35,017 bases of DNA, taken from NCBI GenBank assembly GCA_004212095.1, contig RXIJ01000034.1:1-35017 (forward strand), written 5' to 3'. Source of the DNA: Methanosarcinales archaeon (GTDB taxonomy: Archaea; Halobacteriota; Methanosarcinia; Methanosarcinales; EX4572-44). Positions 1 to 8,540 of this stretch are shown here, piece by piece. Positions within the stretch are counted from its first letter, which is position 1; each line of letters begins with the position of its first letter. The position numbers were made by a program, and so were the translations under genes. The notes beneath the pieces were generated by a model. The model saw only the letters and a program-made list of their open reading frames with translations. It made no database searches and was not told the origin of the DNA.

Positions 1-158
1 CTGACACCAACAAAATCCGAAGCCACTTCAACATATCTATGCTTGATAAAATATAGCCTCTTCAACACCGTTGTATCCTTTTTAAGATGTTTGATGCGTT
101 TGGACAAATCTTGAACCGTTAGATGTCTCTTTATTTGAATTTGTCCTGTTTTTACCAT
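1..158 (-). CDS. IS630-type transposase, N-terminal part (runs off the left edge)
   Basis: An open frame begins at an ATG (158-156) and continues without a stop for 52 codons to the window edge. The residues read MVKTGQIQIKRHLTVQDL, then a basic helix, then VEVASDFVGV. This resembles the N-terminal helix-turn-helix of IS630-family transposases, where a leader of the type 'LT..EL..R' precedes a 'R.VEEAA..LGVS' recognition helix. The catalytic DDE domain would lie outside the window, so I cannot say whether the element is intact. No terminal inverted repeat can be defined from one end alone. A stand-alone HTH protein is the alternative. Confidence 0.55.
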   Translation of the reverse strand, partial: MVKTGQIQIKRHLTVQDLSKRIKHLKKDTTVLKRLYFIKHRYVEVASDFVGV

Positions 159-169
159 TGGTACGGTGT

Positions 170-400
170 ATGGCATCTATAAATCTTAAATGTTTAGTTC
201 GTGGCTGTAAATGCCAATTACCAGGAAGAATAGAAGCATATCTTTCAGTCGTCAATTTTATCTCTTATGAGCTGATTGCTGCGGTTTTATGGAAAATTGA
301 GAAATATAAAATTGGTGTAAGTTATGAAGAGTTAATAGAAGAAGCAGCTAAGATATACGAAGTGGAATTTACATTAAAAAATTCAAAAATATACAAATAG
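170..400 (+). CDS. Small hypothetical protein (76 aa), doubtful
   Basis: I do not recognise this protein. The ATG at 170 opens a 76-codon frame; an in-frame TTG at 158 would overlap the start of the divergent transposase. The N-terminal third has three cysteines (CLVRGCKC). The C-terminal half is a plausible charged amphipathic helix (SYEELIEEAAKIYEVEF). There is no clear Shine-Dalgarno sequence. It sits beside an insertion sequence, so it could be a fragment of a disrupted gene or a chance frame. Confidence 0.3.
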   Translation: MASINLKCLVRGCKCQLPGRIEAYLSVVNFISYELIAAVLWKIEKYKIGVSYEELIEEAAKIYEVEFTLKNSKIYK

Positions 401-754
401 ACACATATTTCAAAGGGCATTAAAAAAATTTTCAAACCATTTGATATTACATCTCTTCAAACATGAATTCTTAATACGTTAAAAATAATTATTTATGTGT
501 GTTAATTTTTTTGAATAGAAAAAACAACTTTTATTTATAATAAAATTGCCTTGCAGGATGTGGATTTTCATACTTTTGTTGCAAATGTTTAGATGAGGCT
601 CAAATATAGTTACTAAAATCGCCGATACACAGGTTGTACAGCACCTTATTATGCCAGTGCCCTTAACCGCGAATACATGGGTTTTGGAGATGCTGGTGTT
701 AGCGAAGTTTTTATATATAAATAAGGAAGTATGAACTTTCATATACTGCCAGTT

Positions 755-776
755 AACGTTCAACAGTGTGAACGTT
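755..776. promoter_or_regulatory. Inverted repeat, candidate operator upstream of the NAC promoter
   Basis: The arms AACGTTCA and TGAACGTT are perfect inverted copies separated by 6 nt. The repeat lies just upstream of the TATA-like blocks at 789-810. Spacing and symmetry fit a dimeric regulator site, but no regulator is identified. Confidence 0.4.
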
Positions 777-788
777 TGCTGAACCATG

Positions 789-810
789 ACATATAAATTG
801 TTTATAAAAT
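789..810 (+). promoter_or_regulatory. Putative TATA box region for the NAC gene
   Basis: The run ATATAAATTGTTTATAAAAT contains two overlapping archaeal TATA-like elements 47-66 nt before the NAC start codon. This would give a 5' leader of roughly 25-40 nt carrying the AGAAGGA ribosome binding site. Confidence 0.4.
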
Positions 811-856
811 AGCGTCTTATGATAAATACAAATATAGAAATTAAAGAAGGAATATT

Positions 857-1198
857 ATGAGTGCAATGATGGGAATGAATCCTCGAAAAATGAAACAGAT
901 GATGAAACAGATGGGAATTGATGTTGAAAACATTGATAATGTGGAACAGGTAATAATCAAAACCAGTGAAAAGAATATTGTATTCAACGATGCAACGGTT
1001 AGTATTATGGTTGTGAAAGGCGATAAAACCTACCAGATTACTGGTACACCACATGAAGTGCCTCGCGAGACTGAGATATCAGAAGATGACATAAAACTCG
1101 TAGCAGAGCAAACAGGCGCTACAAAAGAAGACGCCTATAAAGTGTTAAAACATACAGATGGTGACATCGCAGAAGCAATAATAAAATTATCTGAATAA
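857..1198 (+). CDS. nac: Archaeal nascent polypeptide-associated complex protein (NAC)
   Basis: This is a ribosome-associated chaperone that contacts emerging polypeptides; archaeal NAC works as a homodimer. The 113 residues show the expected layout. A Met/Lys-rich N-terminus (MNPRKMKQMMKQMGI) is followed by a NAC beta-barrel domain at about 20-70. The C-terminal UBA domain, about 76-113, reads LVAEQTGATKEDAYKVL and then DGDIAEAIIKL. Length and architecture match archaeal NAC. The start is supported by AGAAGGA 6-12 nt upstream. The gene appears monocistronic: a poly-T tract follows it and the next gene has its own leader. Confidence 0.95.
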   Translation: MSAMMGMNPRKMKQMMKQMGIDVENIDNVEQVIIKTSEKNIVFNDATVSIMVVKGDKTYQITGTPHEVPRETEISEDDIKLVAEQTGATKEDAYKVLKHTDGDIAEAIIKLSE

Positions 1199-1204
1199 GA
1201 TAAT

Positions 1205-1223
1205 ATCATTTTTTATTTTTTTC
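1205..1223 (+). terminator. Poly-T transcription terminator after the NAC gene
   Basis: A T-rich run (TTTTTTATTTTTTTC) begins about 10 nt after the NAC stop codon. Archaeal RNA polymerase commonly terminates at such tracts without a hairpin. Confidence 0.5.
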
Positions 1224-1260
1224 TTGGCAGGGAAATATAAACGCATTTGTTTATCCTGCA

Positions 1261-1282
1261 CTCGATTGCTTCCGCAATCGAG
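1261..1282. repeat. Perfect hairpin at the start of the 61-bp repeat array
   Basis: CTCGATTGC, a TTCC loop and GCAATCGAG form a perfect 9-bp stem. Only the first repeat copy has the full left arm. Copies 2 and 3 keep the loop and right arm, but their left side is replaced by the end of the previous copy. Confidence 0.75.
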
Positions 1283-1446
1283 AATTAAAGGTTACCTGTT
1301 ATTTTCTGCGAAAGCGAAGTTGTGCAGTGCTTCCGCAATCGAGAATTAAAGGTTACCTGTTATTTTCTGCGAAAGCGAAGTTGTGCAGTGCTTCCGCAAT
1401 CGAGAATTAAAGGTTACCTGTTATTTTCTGCGAAAGCGAAGTTGTA
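1268..1446 (+). repeat. Three tandem copies of a 61-bp repeat upstream of pyruvate kinase
   Basis: Copies begin at 1268, 1329 and 1390, an exact 61-bp period. Copies 1 and 2 are identical; copy 3 diverges at about 1445. Each copy carries GCTTCCGCAATCGAG at the left and CTGCGAAAGCGAAGTTGT at the right, with an AT-rich middle. The array fills the space between the NAC terminator and the pyruvate kinase start, so it lies in the promoter or leader of that gene. Translating through it only yields a repetitive peptide, so I treat it as non-coding. Confidence 0.95.
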
Positions 1447-1496
1447 CTGTTTTTATCTATCAGTACATCGCTATATTCTATGTAAAGGTGAACGGT

Positions 1497-2918
1497 ATGA
1501 AGCGCACAAAAATTATCTGTACCATAGGACCTGCGAGCAGCAGTAAAACTACGATTCGCGAGATGATTATTTCTGGAATGGATGTTGCACGAGTTAATTT
1601 TTCTCATGGAACCCACGCCGAGCATAAAAAAACTATCCAGTTAATACGAAAAACCGCAAATGAGCTTGAAACACAGGTAGCAATTCTGCAGGATATTGCA
1701 GGACCAAAAATACGCATTGGAAGAATTGAAAACGAAAAAATCAGTCTTCAGACAGGCAGTAACATTGACATTACTACAAAACCTGTAATCAGTACTGTCA
1801 AACAGCTCAGTATTAATTACACAAAACTACCATTGGAGGTACATACTGGCGATGCAATTCTTTTTGCAGACGGTACTATAGAAGTTGTAGTGAACAGTGT
1901 TGAAAAAGAAACTATCCATTGTACTGTTATTGATGGTGGAATTCTTACATCCAACAAAGGCGTAAACGTTCCCAGCACTACCATTCGCACACCAACCATT
2001 ACAGAAAAGGATGAAGCAGATATGCTTTTTGGGATTGCAAATGACGTAGACTATATCGCTATATCCTTTGTTAGAATGCCAGAGGACATACTACAAGCAA
2101 AGAGTATAATAACTGGTGCTAATGCAGACACTGCTGTGATTGCGAAGATCGAAAAACAGGAGGCTATAAAAAAGATAAATAAAATTATAGCAGTATCTGA
2201 TGGCATCATGGTAGCACGCGGGGACCTTGGCGTTGAAGTGCCTCTCGAGGATGTGGCATTGATACAAAAGAAAATAATAAAACTGTGTAACAATTATGGA
2301 AAACCAGTTATTACAGCCACTCAAATGCTCCGCTCAATGGTGGAAAACAATCGCCCAACCCGTGCAGAAATTACAGATGTTTCCAATGCCATACTTGATG
2401 GCACAGATGCCATCATGCTTTCGGAAGAGACGGCAAACGGCAGCCACCCGATTCAATCAGTAAAGATCATGTCGAGAATTGCACAGGCTACCGAAATCTC
2501 TGATGAATTTAAAGAGCAGATGTTTCGCCGCAATCTTGCACCACTTAACAACATCCCGGATGCAATCAGCCAGGCAGCCTGTAATATTGCTAAACATCTG
2601 GATGCTTCTGCGATACTTACACCAACAAGCACAGGTAGTACAGCACGATTGGTAGCACGATACCGACCGGCACAGTCAATCATTGCGATGTGTACTATCA
2701 GCAAGGTCTACAGGAAGCTGCGGCTTATCTGGGGTGTGCAGTCGGTGATGACTGAGGTAACTGATAACACTGATCAACTGGTGCAAAGTGCAAAGCAGAT
2801 TGCCAGGCTGAAAGGAATTAAACCTGGCGAGCTTATCGTTATCACAGCAGGCACGCCAACAGGAACAGCAGGCAGCACAAACCTGATTAGGGTAAGTAGG
2901 ATAAAACCAGTAGATTAA
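1497..2918 (+). CDS. pyk: Pyruvate kinase
   Basis: It converts phosphoenolpyruvate and ADP to pyruvate and ATP (EC 2.7.1.40) in the cytoplasm. The 473 residues match the family length. Visible motifs are the N-terminal KRTKIICTIGPAS, NFSHG (34-38), catalytic Lys217 in AKIEKQEA, and metal ligands Glu219 and Asp243 (RGDLGVEVP). Also present are ITATQMLRSM (272-281), NAILDGTDAIMLSEETA (297-313), and a C-terminal domain with TPTSTGSTARLVARYRP. I chose ATG 1497 because AGGTGA lies 5 nt upstream and the family starts with this sequence. The frame stays open upstream into the 61-bp repeats (GTG at 1383), which would add about 38 unrelated residues. The gene stands alone. Confidence 0.97.
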   Translation: MKRTKIICTIGPASSSKTTIREMIISGMDVARVNFSHGTHAEHKKTIQLIRKTANELETQVAILQDIAGPKIRIGRIENEKISLQTGSNIDITTKPVISTVKQLSINYTKLPLEVHTGDAILFADGTIEVVVNSVEKETIHCTVIDGGILTSNKGVNVPSTTIRTPTITEKDEADMLFGIANDVDYIAISFVRMPEDILQAKSIITGANADTAVIAKIEKQEAIKKINKIIAVSDGIMVARGDLGVEVPLEDVALIQKKIIKLCNNYGKPVITATQMLRSMVENNRPTRAEITDVSNAILDGTDAIMLSEETANGSHPIQSVKIMSRIAQATEISDEFKEQMFRRNLAPLNNIPDAISQAACNIAKHLDASAILTPTSTGSTARLVARYRPAQSIIAMCTISKVYRKLRLIWGVQSVMTEVTDNTDQLVQSAKQIARLKGIKPGELIVITAGTPTGTAGSTNLIRVSRIKPVD

Positions 2919-3009
2919 AAGGACTTCATACCAAAAGTCATGTAAACCATATTTTGGATGATTGAACTATATTTGCACTACCTGGGGCAATTTACAGCCT
3001 TTTTATAAA

Positions 3010-3045
3010 CTGCACAACTTCGCTTTCGCAGAGATAACCAGTAAC
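3010..3045 (-). repeat. Inverted partial copy of the 61-bp repeat, downstream of pyruvate kinase
   Basis: Positions 3010-3032 are the exact reverse complement of 1305-1327 and 1366-1388 (23 nt). The match continues more loosely to about 3045, where the repeat's GTTAC..TG.TTAT segment is recognisable. The pyruvate kinase gene therefore sits between inverted copies of the same element. Confidence 0.85.
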
Positions 3046-3063
3046 TCTCTGCCCACGGTATTG

Positions 3064-4197
3064 TTATGATTTTAATAGAAATTTTGGTATTCTTGGAATT
3101 AACCATTTGATATAATTTTTATATGATAGTTTCATGGAAGGGATTTCAAGGTATTTGTTAATAACTTCATCATTAGTAAAAATTTTTAAAAATATTGAAG
3201 GATAACTATGTATTAATTTTGATAATATTAGTGAATATTTTAAATTATCTATAAATTCTGACTTGCAAATCACTTCATAATTTTTTAATGTTTTTAAATC
3301 TTTATTATTTAATATTATTTCAGAAATAACTTCCACTGCAATCTGACCAGATCGTATTGCATAAGCAATACCTTCTCCATAAAAAGAATCTACAAATCCA
3401 GCAGAATCCCCACTTAAGATAACTCTTGGACTTGTTATCCTTCTTTTGATGCCCCCGGCAGGAATTATGTGGGAATGCAACTTACAATTATTGATAAAGT
3501 TATTTTCGTTTAAAAAATCTAACATTTTCTTTTTTGGATGGGGCAAGCTTTTTGCCAATCCACCTATTCCCACTGAAAAATATTTTTCATGTGGAAATAT
3601 CCACCCATAACCATGTTTGAAACATCCGAAGTGGAGGTCGATAGCGTTATGTATATAGTTATCTATTGCTTTAGTATCCTCTTCAATTTCTGCAACAATG
3701 CTTATTGCATATTCATTTTTTTTATCTTTTCTTCGAATTTTATATTTTAATTTGCCATGCGAACCTTCTGCAATAATGACAAAATTCGACTTATACGTGT
3801 TATCATCAGTAAAAACTTTTACATAATCCTTATTTTCCAGATAATTAATGATTTTTTCTCCCATTTTTATTTGAATTCCGGTTTCTTTAGCTTTTTCGAG
3901 TAAAAAATTATCCAAAACACCTCTACTTGTTAAGACTGCTATCCTGTAATTTCTATGCTGTTCAACAACCCGACCTCTGAAATGAACTCTCGCACCAAAT
4001 AGATCTCTTTCAATGATAGCTCTGGGAATTTTAAAATCAAGATATGACATTGCTTGTTCTGAGAGGGCCCCGCCACATGGTTTATATCTTGGAAATATTT
4101 CTTTTTCGATTAGAAGAGTCTTTAAGCCTTTCTTTCCTGCAATTCTACCAGCAGCCGATCCAGAAGGTCCCCCACCAATAATGATTAAATCATACAT
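3064..4197 (-). CDS. Geranylgeranyl reductase family FAD-dependent oxidoreductase
   Basis: The family reduces isoprenoid double bonds; in archaea this includes saturation of the geranylgeranyl chains of membrane lipids. The 377 residues show an N-terminal FAD-binding fold (DLIIIGGGPSGSAAG, 3-17) and the diagnostic PRYKPCGGALS (36-46) with Cys41. The second flavin motif reads ILSGDSAGFVDSFYGEGIAYAI. AGGAG lies 6 nt upstream of the ATG. The gene is visibly more AT-rich and Lys/Ile/Asn-rich than its neighbours, which could mean transfer or relaxed codon use. It is flanked by the inverted repeat and by a pseudogene. Exact substrate (membrane lipid, quinone or carotenoid side chain) cannot be told. 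Confidence 0.85.
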   Translation of the reverse strand: MYDLIIIGGGPSGSAAGRIAGKKGLKTLLIEKEIFPRYKPCGGALSEQAMSYLDFKIPRAIIERDLFGARVHFRGRVVEQHRNYRIAVLTSRGVLDNFLLEKAKETGIQIKMGEKIINYLENKDYVKVFTDDNTYKSNFVIIAEGSHGKLKYKIRRKDKKNEYAISIVAEIEEDTKAIDNYIHNAIDLHFGCFKHGYGWIFPHEKYFSVGIGGLAKSLPHPKKKMLDFLNENNFINNCKLHSHIIPAGGIKRRITSPRVILSGDSAGFVDSFYGEGIAYAIRSGQIAVEVISEIILNNKDLKTLKNYEVICKSEFIDNLKYSLILSKLIHSYPSIFLKIFTNDEVINKYLEIPSMKLSYKNYIKWLIPRIPKFLLKS

Positions 4198-4344
4198 AAA
4201 AATCTCCTATTAAAAATTTAGGTTTTTAGTACTAAAACTACATATCTGTAATTCTTCATATTCAATCTAACTGACGGCACTCCAAAAACCCTGAGCAGCG
4301 CCACATTTCACCCCACATCGTTTTCATGCTTAAAGATACCTTTT

Positions 4345-6507
4345 CTATTCTTTCCTACTCTTTTTATACCTTATGTATCCGGCAAGCACAAGCAGTCCAG
4401 CCGAGAAGAGTGCAATCGTCGACAGTTTAGGTATCTGTGCCATCCGAGTCTGCGTTGTATTTTCCTGTGTTGTTACAATCATCTTGTTTGTCGAAGACGA
4501 TGTCGTATGCATGGTATGTTTCAGCTTGGCCTTCTGGAATTTGCCAGATTAACGTAACATTGAGATTGCCGCTGTCATCAGTTGTCACGTTCTCCTATTC
4601 AGTGGAGGGGTCTTCGCTCGTGTTCAACATTTTACCCTCGTTTACAGGGCTATCCTGTATCCGGATAGTGTAATTCGTATTCGGAGAAAGCCCCTCTGCC
4701 TTCACAGAGACATTTTCACCTTGCATGTATTCGTTACGCTCTGCACCAGCAGAATTAGTCGAGATTACTGAATAGACGTTAATTTTGCCTTCGTACACAC
4801 GGTAATTGTGCTTTGTAATGGTAACGTTCAATTTTCCAACGCTTGGATTGATTGTAAATTCATCCGCCTCCGGTCTTTTGAATACAGACAACCGCATCCT
4901 GTACCTAAACTGTACCGCTGCCAGACACATTGATAACAAATGTCTGCTCTTCCGCGGGAATGTGGAAAGGTTTGGCAACAGTGAAATTCTCTGGTACACT
5001 GGTCCAAATAAGTAGTTTAGGGTCTCCGAGAATGTTTAAAGCATATTGAATTCACCGCATTGCATTCCCGTCTTCAAGTGAGTCCGGAATATATCGTATC
5101 TTTGAGTACGTAACTGCCTCTCCGAGGTTATAGATGCTGTTATTAAATGTTGCATTGAAGAACGTACCAGCCACATCTGCTATTGCCGACGTAGCCAATC
5201 GAACCGCCATTGGCGTTATTCATAAAATGCTCAGACAGCGAATCGCTCTCAAAATTATTTGAATAACAGGATGTGCTGTAAAATATGAAATTCTCTAGTG
5301 AATTTGCCAGACTGTCTACATCGGAATTGCCAATCGAACCGGAAGCAACACTGATACTTCCGGTGCTGCCGTGCCTGATATGATTGACGATGTTGCACCT
5401 TGCATTAAACTTTGCCATTGCAGAACTCTTGTTTAGATTACCGTAACGCTGATACAATTCGGTAATGTTGAAATTATCAGGTATGTAGCTGTCATTGATC
5501 AGATCCTTTGTGATGCCGCCATCATTGGCAGCTCCATTAAGATACTCCTCTAAAAACAAAATATTCAATGTGTAATTATCAGAAGGTGGACTCTTCTCAT
5601 AGGTCAAGGTCTTGTTGACAAACGTCTGTGTTTCTGCGACAGTATCCACTGGCGTCCTTCCAACGAAGACGTCAGGATATAAATCCACGCTATCGTTTAC
5701 TTTTCCGTAATTTAAATTTCCATTTGCATCCCATGTGTCATCAAGGTTAGAATAATACAGGTCTGCTGGTATTGTTTTATCTTTCCAGGTTTTACCTTCA
5801 ACATACCTATACCCGTCACGATGTAGAACGATACCGGTATCGCCACCAAGAAGTATCCATTTCGTGCCCCACGCAGTCTTCGCATCTGAGATAAAGTTTC
5901 TTATCTTCTCCTTTCTCTGGATTGACTGTAACTGGTGCTGGTGTAAAACGAGGCATGGCGTACGTTACATTTAAAACGATGTGTTCATACAGAACACGTT
6001 CTTCCAAAGCAGGTCTGTACTGTAATGGAAACACACGAAAACTCAATATTTTATATTCTCTTAACGACCCTACGTGCATCCTGCCATACAAATTCCCGGG
6101 ATATGCATCGGAAGAATTGCATACCTAACCTTGCTGAACATGACCTTGTAAAGTGTGAGACATTGCCGGAACTGGTGGCTGGGCTGACAAAATGGTATAG
6201 TTCCCTGACAGCAATTTCTTACTGTATTTTACTACCTCGATACTCTTCACAGTTGCATGGGATGGTATGGCAACAAAAATGCTTTTCGTTGAAAGCATAG
6301 ACTCTCCGATGTTTGTTATAAACCTGCAACCAGACATTGAAACTATATCATAATCGTTGTGTTTCTCAAACTGTCAAAGTGCAGGTCAATTATTATACTG
6401 TTAGAAATACTCTGTGCGCGGGTTGCCGATGCAAGCATAACGATTGCAAGAAAAACAACCAGCGCTGTGATTAATATGATTTTGTTTGATTTATTTTTGG
6501 TTCTCAT
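4345..6507 (-). pseudogene. Decayed C25 (gingipain-type) surface peptidase with PEF-CTERM-like tail
   Basis: Pieces of one secreted protein are spread over different frames. The start at 6507 gives a signal peptide (MRTKNKSNKIILITALVV...), then a TAG near 6343. The next pieces are YDIVSMSGC...TLQGHVQQG (6337-6125), then LQYRPALEERVLYEHIVLNV (about 6030-5960). KTAWGTKWILLGGDTGIVLH follows near 5880-5815, then the catalytic part (5688-5143). The catalytic part has DLYPDVFVGRTPV, His in VNHIRHGSTG and Cys in FYSTSCYSNNF, as in C25 cysteine peptidases. An Ig-like region lies at 4999-4595. The tail at 4345-4440 reads IPKLSTIALFSAGLLVLAGY plus basic residues, like a PEF-CTERM archaeosortase signal. 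At least four frame breaks are needed. The living protein would have been a surface-anchored protease. Confidence 0.85.
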
Positions 6508-6630
6508 ATCAATCCAAAACAAGGTGAAACAGCCGTTGTTATTGGCAAATAAGGATGACCAGTGAATCCAGCATCCAAAATTATATCAATAACAATTTTT
6601 ATTTCTATAAATAAAATATACGGGTGAATT

Positions 6631-8508
6631 TTACTTGTTGTTATCCACCTCTTCGTAGTCTACATCAACCACCTTTTCTTCATCACCGGTTTTTGTACTT
6701 TCAGTTTCGGTTTCTGGTGCCTGCTCTTCCTGTGCTTGCTGTTGTTGTGCCTGTTCCTCCTGTGCCTGCTGGTAAAGAATCTGGCTCAGCGCATGCATTT
6801 CTTTTGTAAGTTCTTCTATTGCTGATTTTATCGTGTCTACATCATCGGTTTTAATCGCATCTTTGAGCTTTTTTACCGCGTCTTCGGCTTTTGTTTTCTG
6901 GTCTTCTGCAACTTTTTCACCAAGTTCACTAATGGTCTTTTCTGTTGTATACACAAGAGAGTCTGCCTGATTTTTGACCTCTATTAACTCTTTTCGTTTT
7001 TCGTCTTCTTTCGCGTGCTCCTCTGCATCTTTTATTTTTCCATCGATTTCGTCTTCCGACATCTTAAGCGGTGCTGAAATAGTCATATCCTGTGATTTGC
7101 CTGTTCCAATGTCTTTTGCTGTTACATGAAGTATTCCGTTTGAATCAATATCAAAGGTGACATCTATCTGCGGCATGCCTCTTGGCGCCATTGGTATTCC
7201 CACGAGTGTGAATTTTCCAAGTGATATGTTGTCGGCAGCCATCGGGCGCTCTCCCTGGAGTACATGAATATCCACGCTTGTCTGGCTATCTGCTGCTGTT
7301 GAGAATATTTCACTCTTCTTTGATGGTATGGTCGTGTTTCGGTCAATCAGTGCTGTCCTGACTCCACCAAGTGTTTCGATTCCAAGTGTCAGTGGTGTAA
7401 CATCAAGAAGTACTATATCTTTTACTTCACCTGCAAGCACTCCGCCCTGTATGGCTGCCCCAAATGCAACACATTCCATTGGGTCCACACCACTTTCGAT
7501 TGGTTTGCCTATAACGCCTTCTACAAATTTTTGTACGATTGGCATGCGTGTAGGTCCGCCGACCATGATGATTTTATTAACATCTGATGGTTGTAATTTG
7601 GCATCATCAAGAACCTGTGTGATCGATCCTTTACACTTCTCCACCACGTCTTTCACAATTTCTTCAAGTTTTGCCCTGGTCATTTCCATCTCAAGGTGCT
7701 TGGGTCCATTGGCATCAGCAGTTATGAATGGCAGGTTGATGCTTGTGCTCATTGCAGACGAAAGCTCTATCTTTGCTTTTTCTGAAGCATCTTTCAGTCT
7801 CTGCACTGCCATTTTGTCTTTTCTCAGGTCAATTACGTGTTCTTTTTCAAATTCCTCAGCGATGTAGTTGATGAGTTTCTCATCCATGTCTGTTCCGCCA
7901 AGTTGTGTGTCACCAGACGTTGATTTTACTTCGAATACACCATCCCCAAGTTCCATTATGGTTACATCCAGTGTTCCCCCACCAAAGTCAAAGACAAGTA
8001 TTTTCATTTCGCCTTCTTTTTCCAACCCATAAGAAAGCGAAGCTGCTGTTGGCTCATTGATAATTCGTACCACATCCAGTCCAGCTATTTTTCCTGCATC
8101 CTTGGTTGCCTGCCGCTGATTGTCATTAAAGTATGCTGGAACGGTTACTACCGCTTTTTCCACATTTTCTCCAAGAAATGCTTCAGCATCTTTTTTTATT
8201 TTTTGAAGGATGAAAGATGAAATTTCCTGTGGTGTGTATTTTTTATTGCCAATTGTTGCTTTATAATCTGTTCCCATTTTTCTTTTAATCGCAGTAATTG
8301 TGCCTTCAGGGTTGCTTACTGTTTGTCTGCGCGCAGGCTCCCCTACTAACAGCTCTCCTTTTTTTGTGAAGGCTACAACAGACGGGAAAGCTTTTCCCCC
8401 TCCAACCGTGGTCCCTTCTGCACTTGGAATAAGTGTAGGTCTTCCACCTATTAATGCTGCTGCTGCCGAGTTACTTGTACCCAAATCGATTCCTATTATC
8501 TTAGACAT
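6631..8508 (-). CDS. dnaK: Molecular chaperone DnaK (Hsp70)
   Basis: It is an ATP-dependent chaperone that binds exposed hydrophobic segments together with GrpE and DnaJ. The 625 residues carry the ATPase phosphate-1 motif (IGIDLGTSNSAA), VVTVPAYFNDNQRQATKDAG, INEPTAASLSYGL, VFDFGGGTLDVTIMELG and the interdomain linker DIVLLDVTPLTLG. A substrate-binding domain and a Gln/Glu-rich tail ending VDVDYEEVDNNK follow. The ATPase domain lacks the extra segment typical of proteobacterial DnaK. This is the usual archaeal condition and points to an old acquisition from Gram-positive-like bacteria. GAGGT lies about 10 nt upstream of the ATG. It follows grpE after 32 nt, so the two form an operon. Confidence 0.97.
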   Translation of the reverse strand: MSKIIGIDLGTSNSAAAALIGGRPTLIPSAEGTTVGGGKAFPSVVAFTKKGELLVGEPARRQTVSNPEGTITAIKRKMGTDYKATIGNKKYTPQEISSFILQKIKKDAEAFLGENVEKAVVTVPAYFNDNQRQATKDAGKIAGLDVVRIINEPTAASLSYGLEKEGEMKILVFDFGGGTLDVTIMELGDGVFEVKSTSGDTQLGGTDMDEKLINYIAEEFEKEHVIDLRKDKMAVQRLKDASEKAKIELSSAMSTSINLPFITADANGPKHLEMEMTRAKLEEIVKDVVEKCKGSITQVLDDAKLQPSDVNKIIMVGGPTRMPIVQKFVEGVIGKPIESGVDPMECVAFGAAIQGGVLAGEVKDIVLLDVTPLTLGIETLGGVRTALIDRNTTIPSKKSEIFSTAADSQTSVDIHVLQGERPMAADNISLGKFTLVGIPMAPRGMPQIDVTFDIDSNGILHVTAKDIGTGKSQDMTISAPLKMSEDEIDGKIKDAEEHAKEDEKRKELIEVKNQADSLVYTTEKTISELGEKVAEDQKTKAEDAVKKLKDAIKTDDVDTIKSAIEELTKEMHALSQILYQQAQEEQAQQQQAQEEQAPETETESTKTGDEEKVVDVDYEEVDNNK

Positions 8509-8540
8509 ATTTTTATTTACCTCATATTTATAAAATTAAT

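Larger units (their letters stand above)
401..856. other. Intergenic region upstream of the NAC gene
   Basis: This 456-bp stretch is AT-rich and has no convincing gene. It holds two TATA-like blocks, about 704-720 and 789-810, and a perfect 8-bp inverted repeat at 755-776. The long minus-strand frame running through it (1054 down to 479) is antisense to the NAC gene and has no protein-like composition. Confidence 0.5.

Noticed and set aside
610..720. Third copy of the hairpin leader upstream of NAC
   Set aside because: A short match (ACAGCACCT..T.ATG) exists, but the hairpin and surrounding alignment are missing.
479..1054. 191-aa minus-strand gene
   Set aside because: It is antisense to the NAC gene; the His/Asn/Ile-rich translation has no family features.
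1268..1446. CRISPR array
   Set aside because: The 61-bp units are directly adjacent with no variable spacers, and there are only three copies with no cas genes nearby.
1383..1496. N-terminal extension of pyruvate kinase
   Set aside because: The extension is translated repeat sequence. The family start motif and AGGTGA support ATG 1497.
7328..7867. 179-aa plus-strand gene inside dnaK
   Set aside because: It is an antisense shadow of a clearly conserved dnaK.
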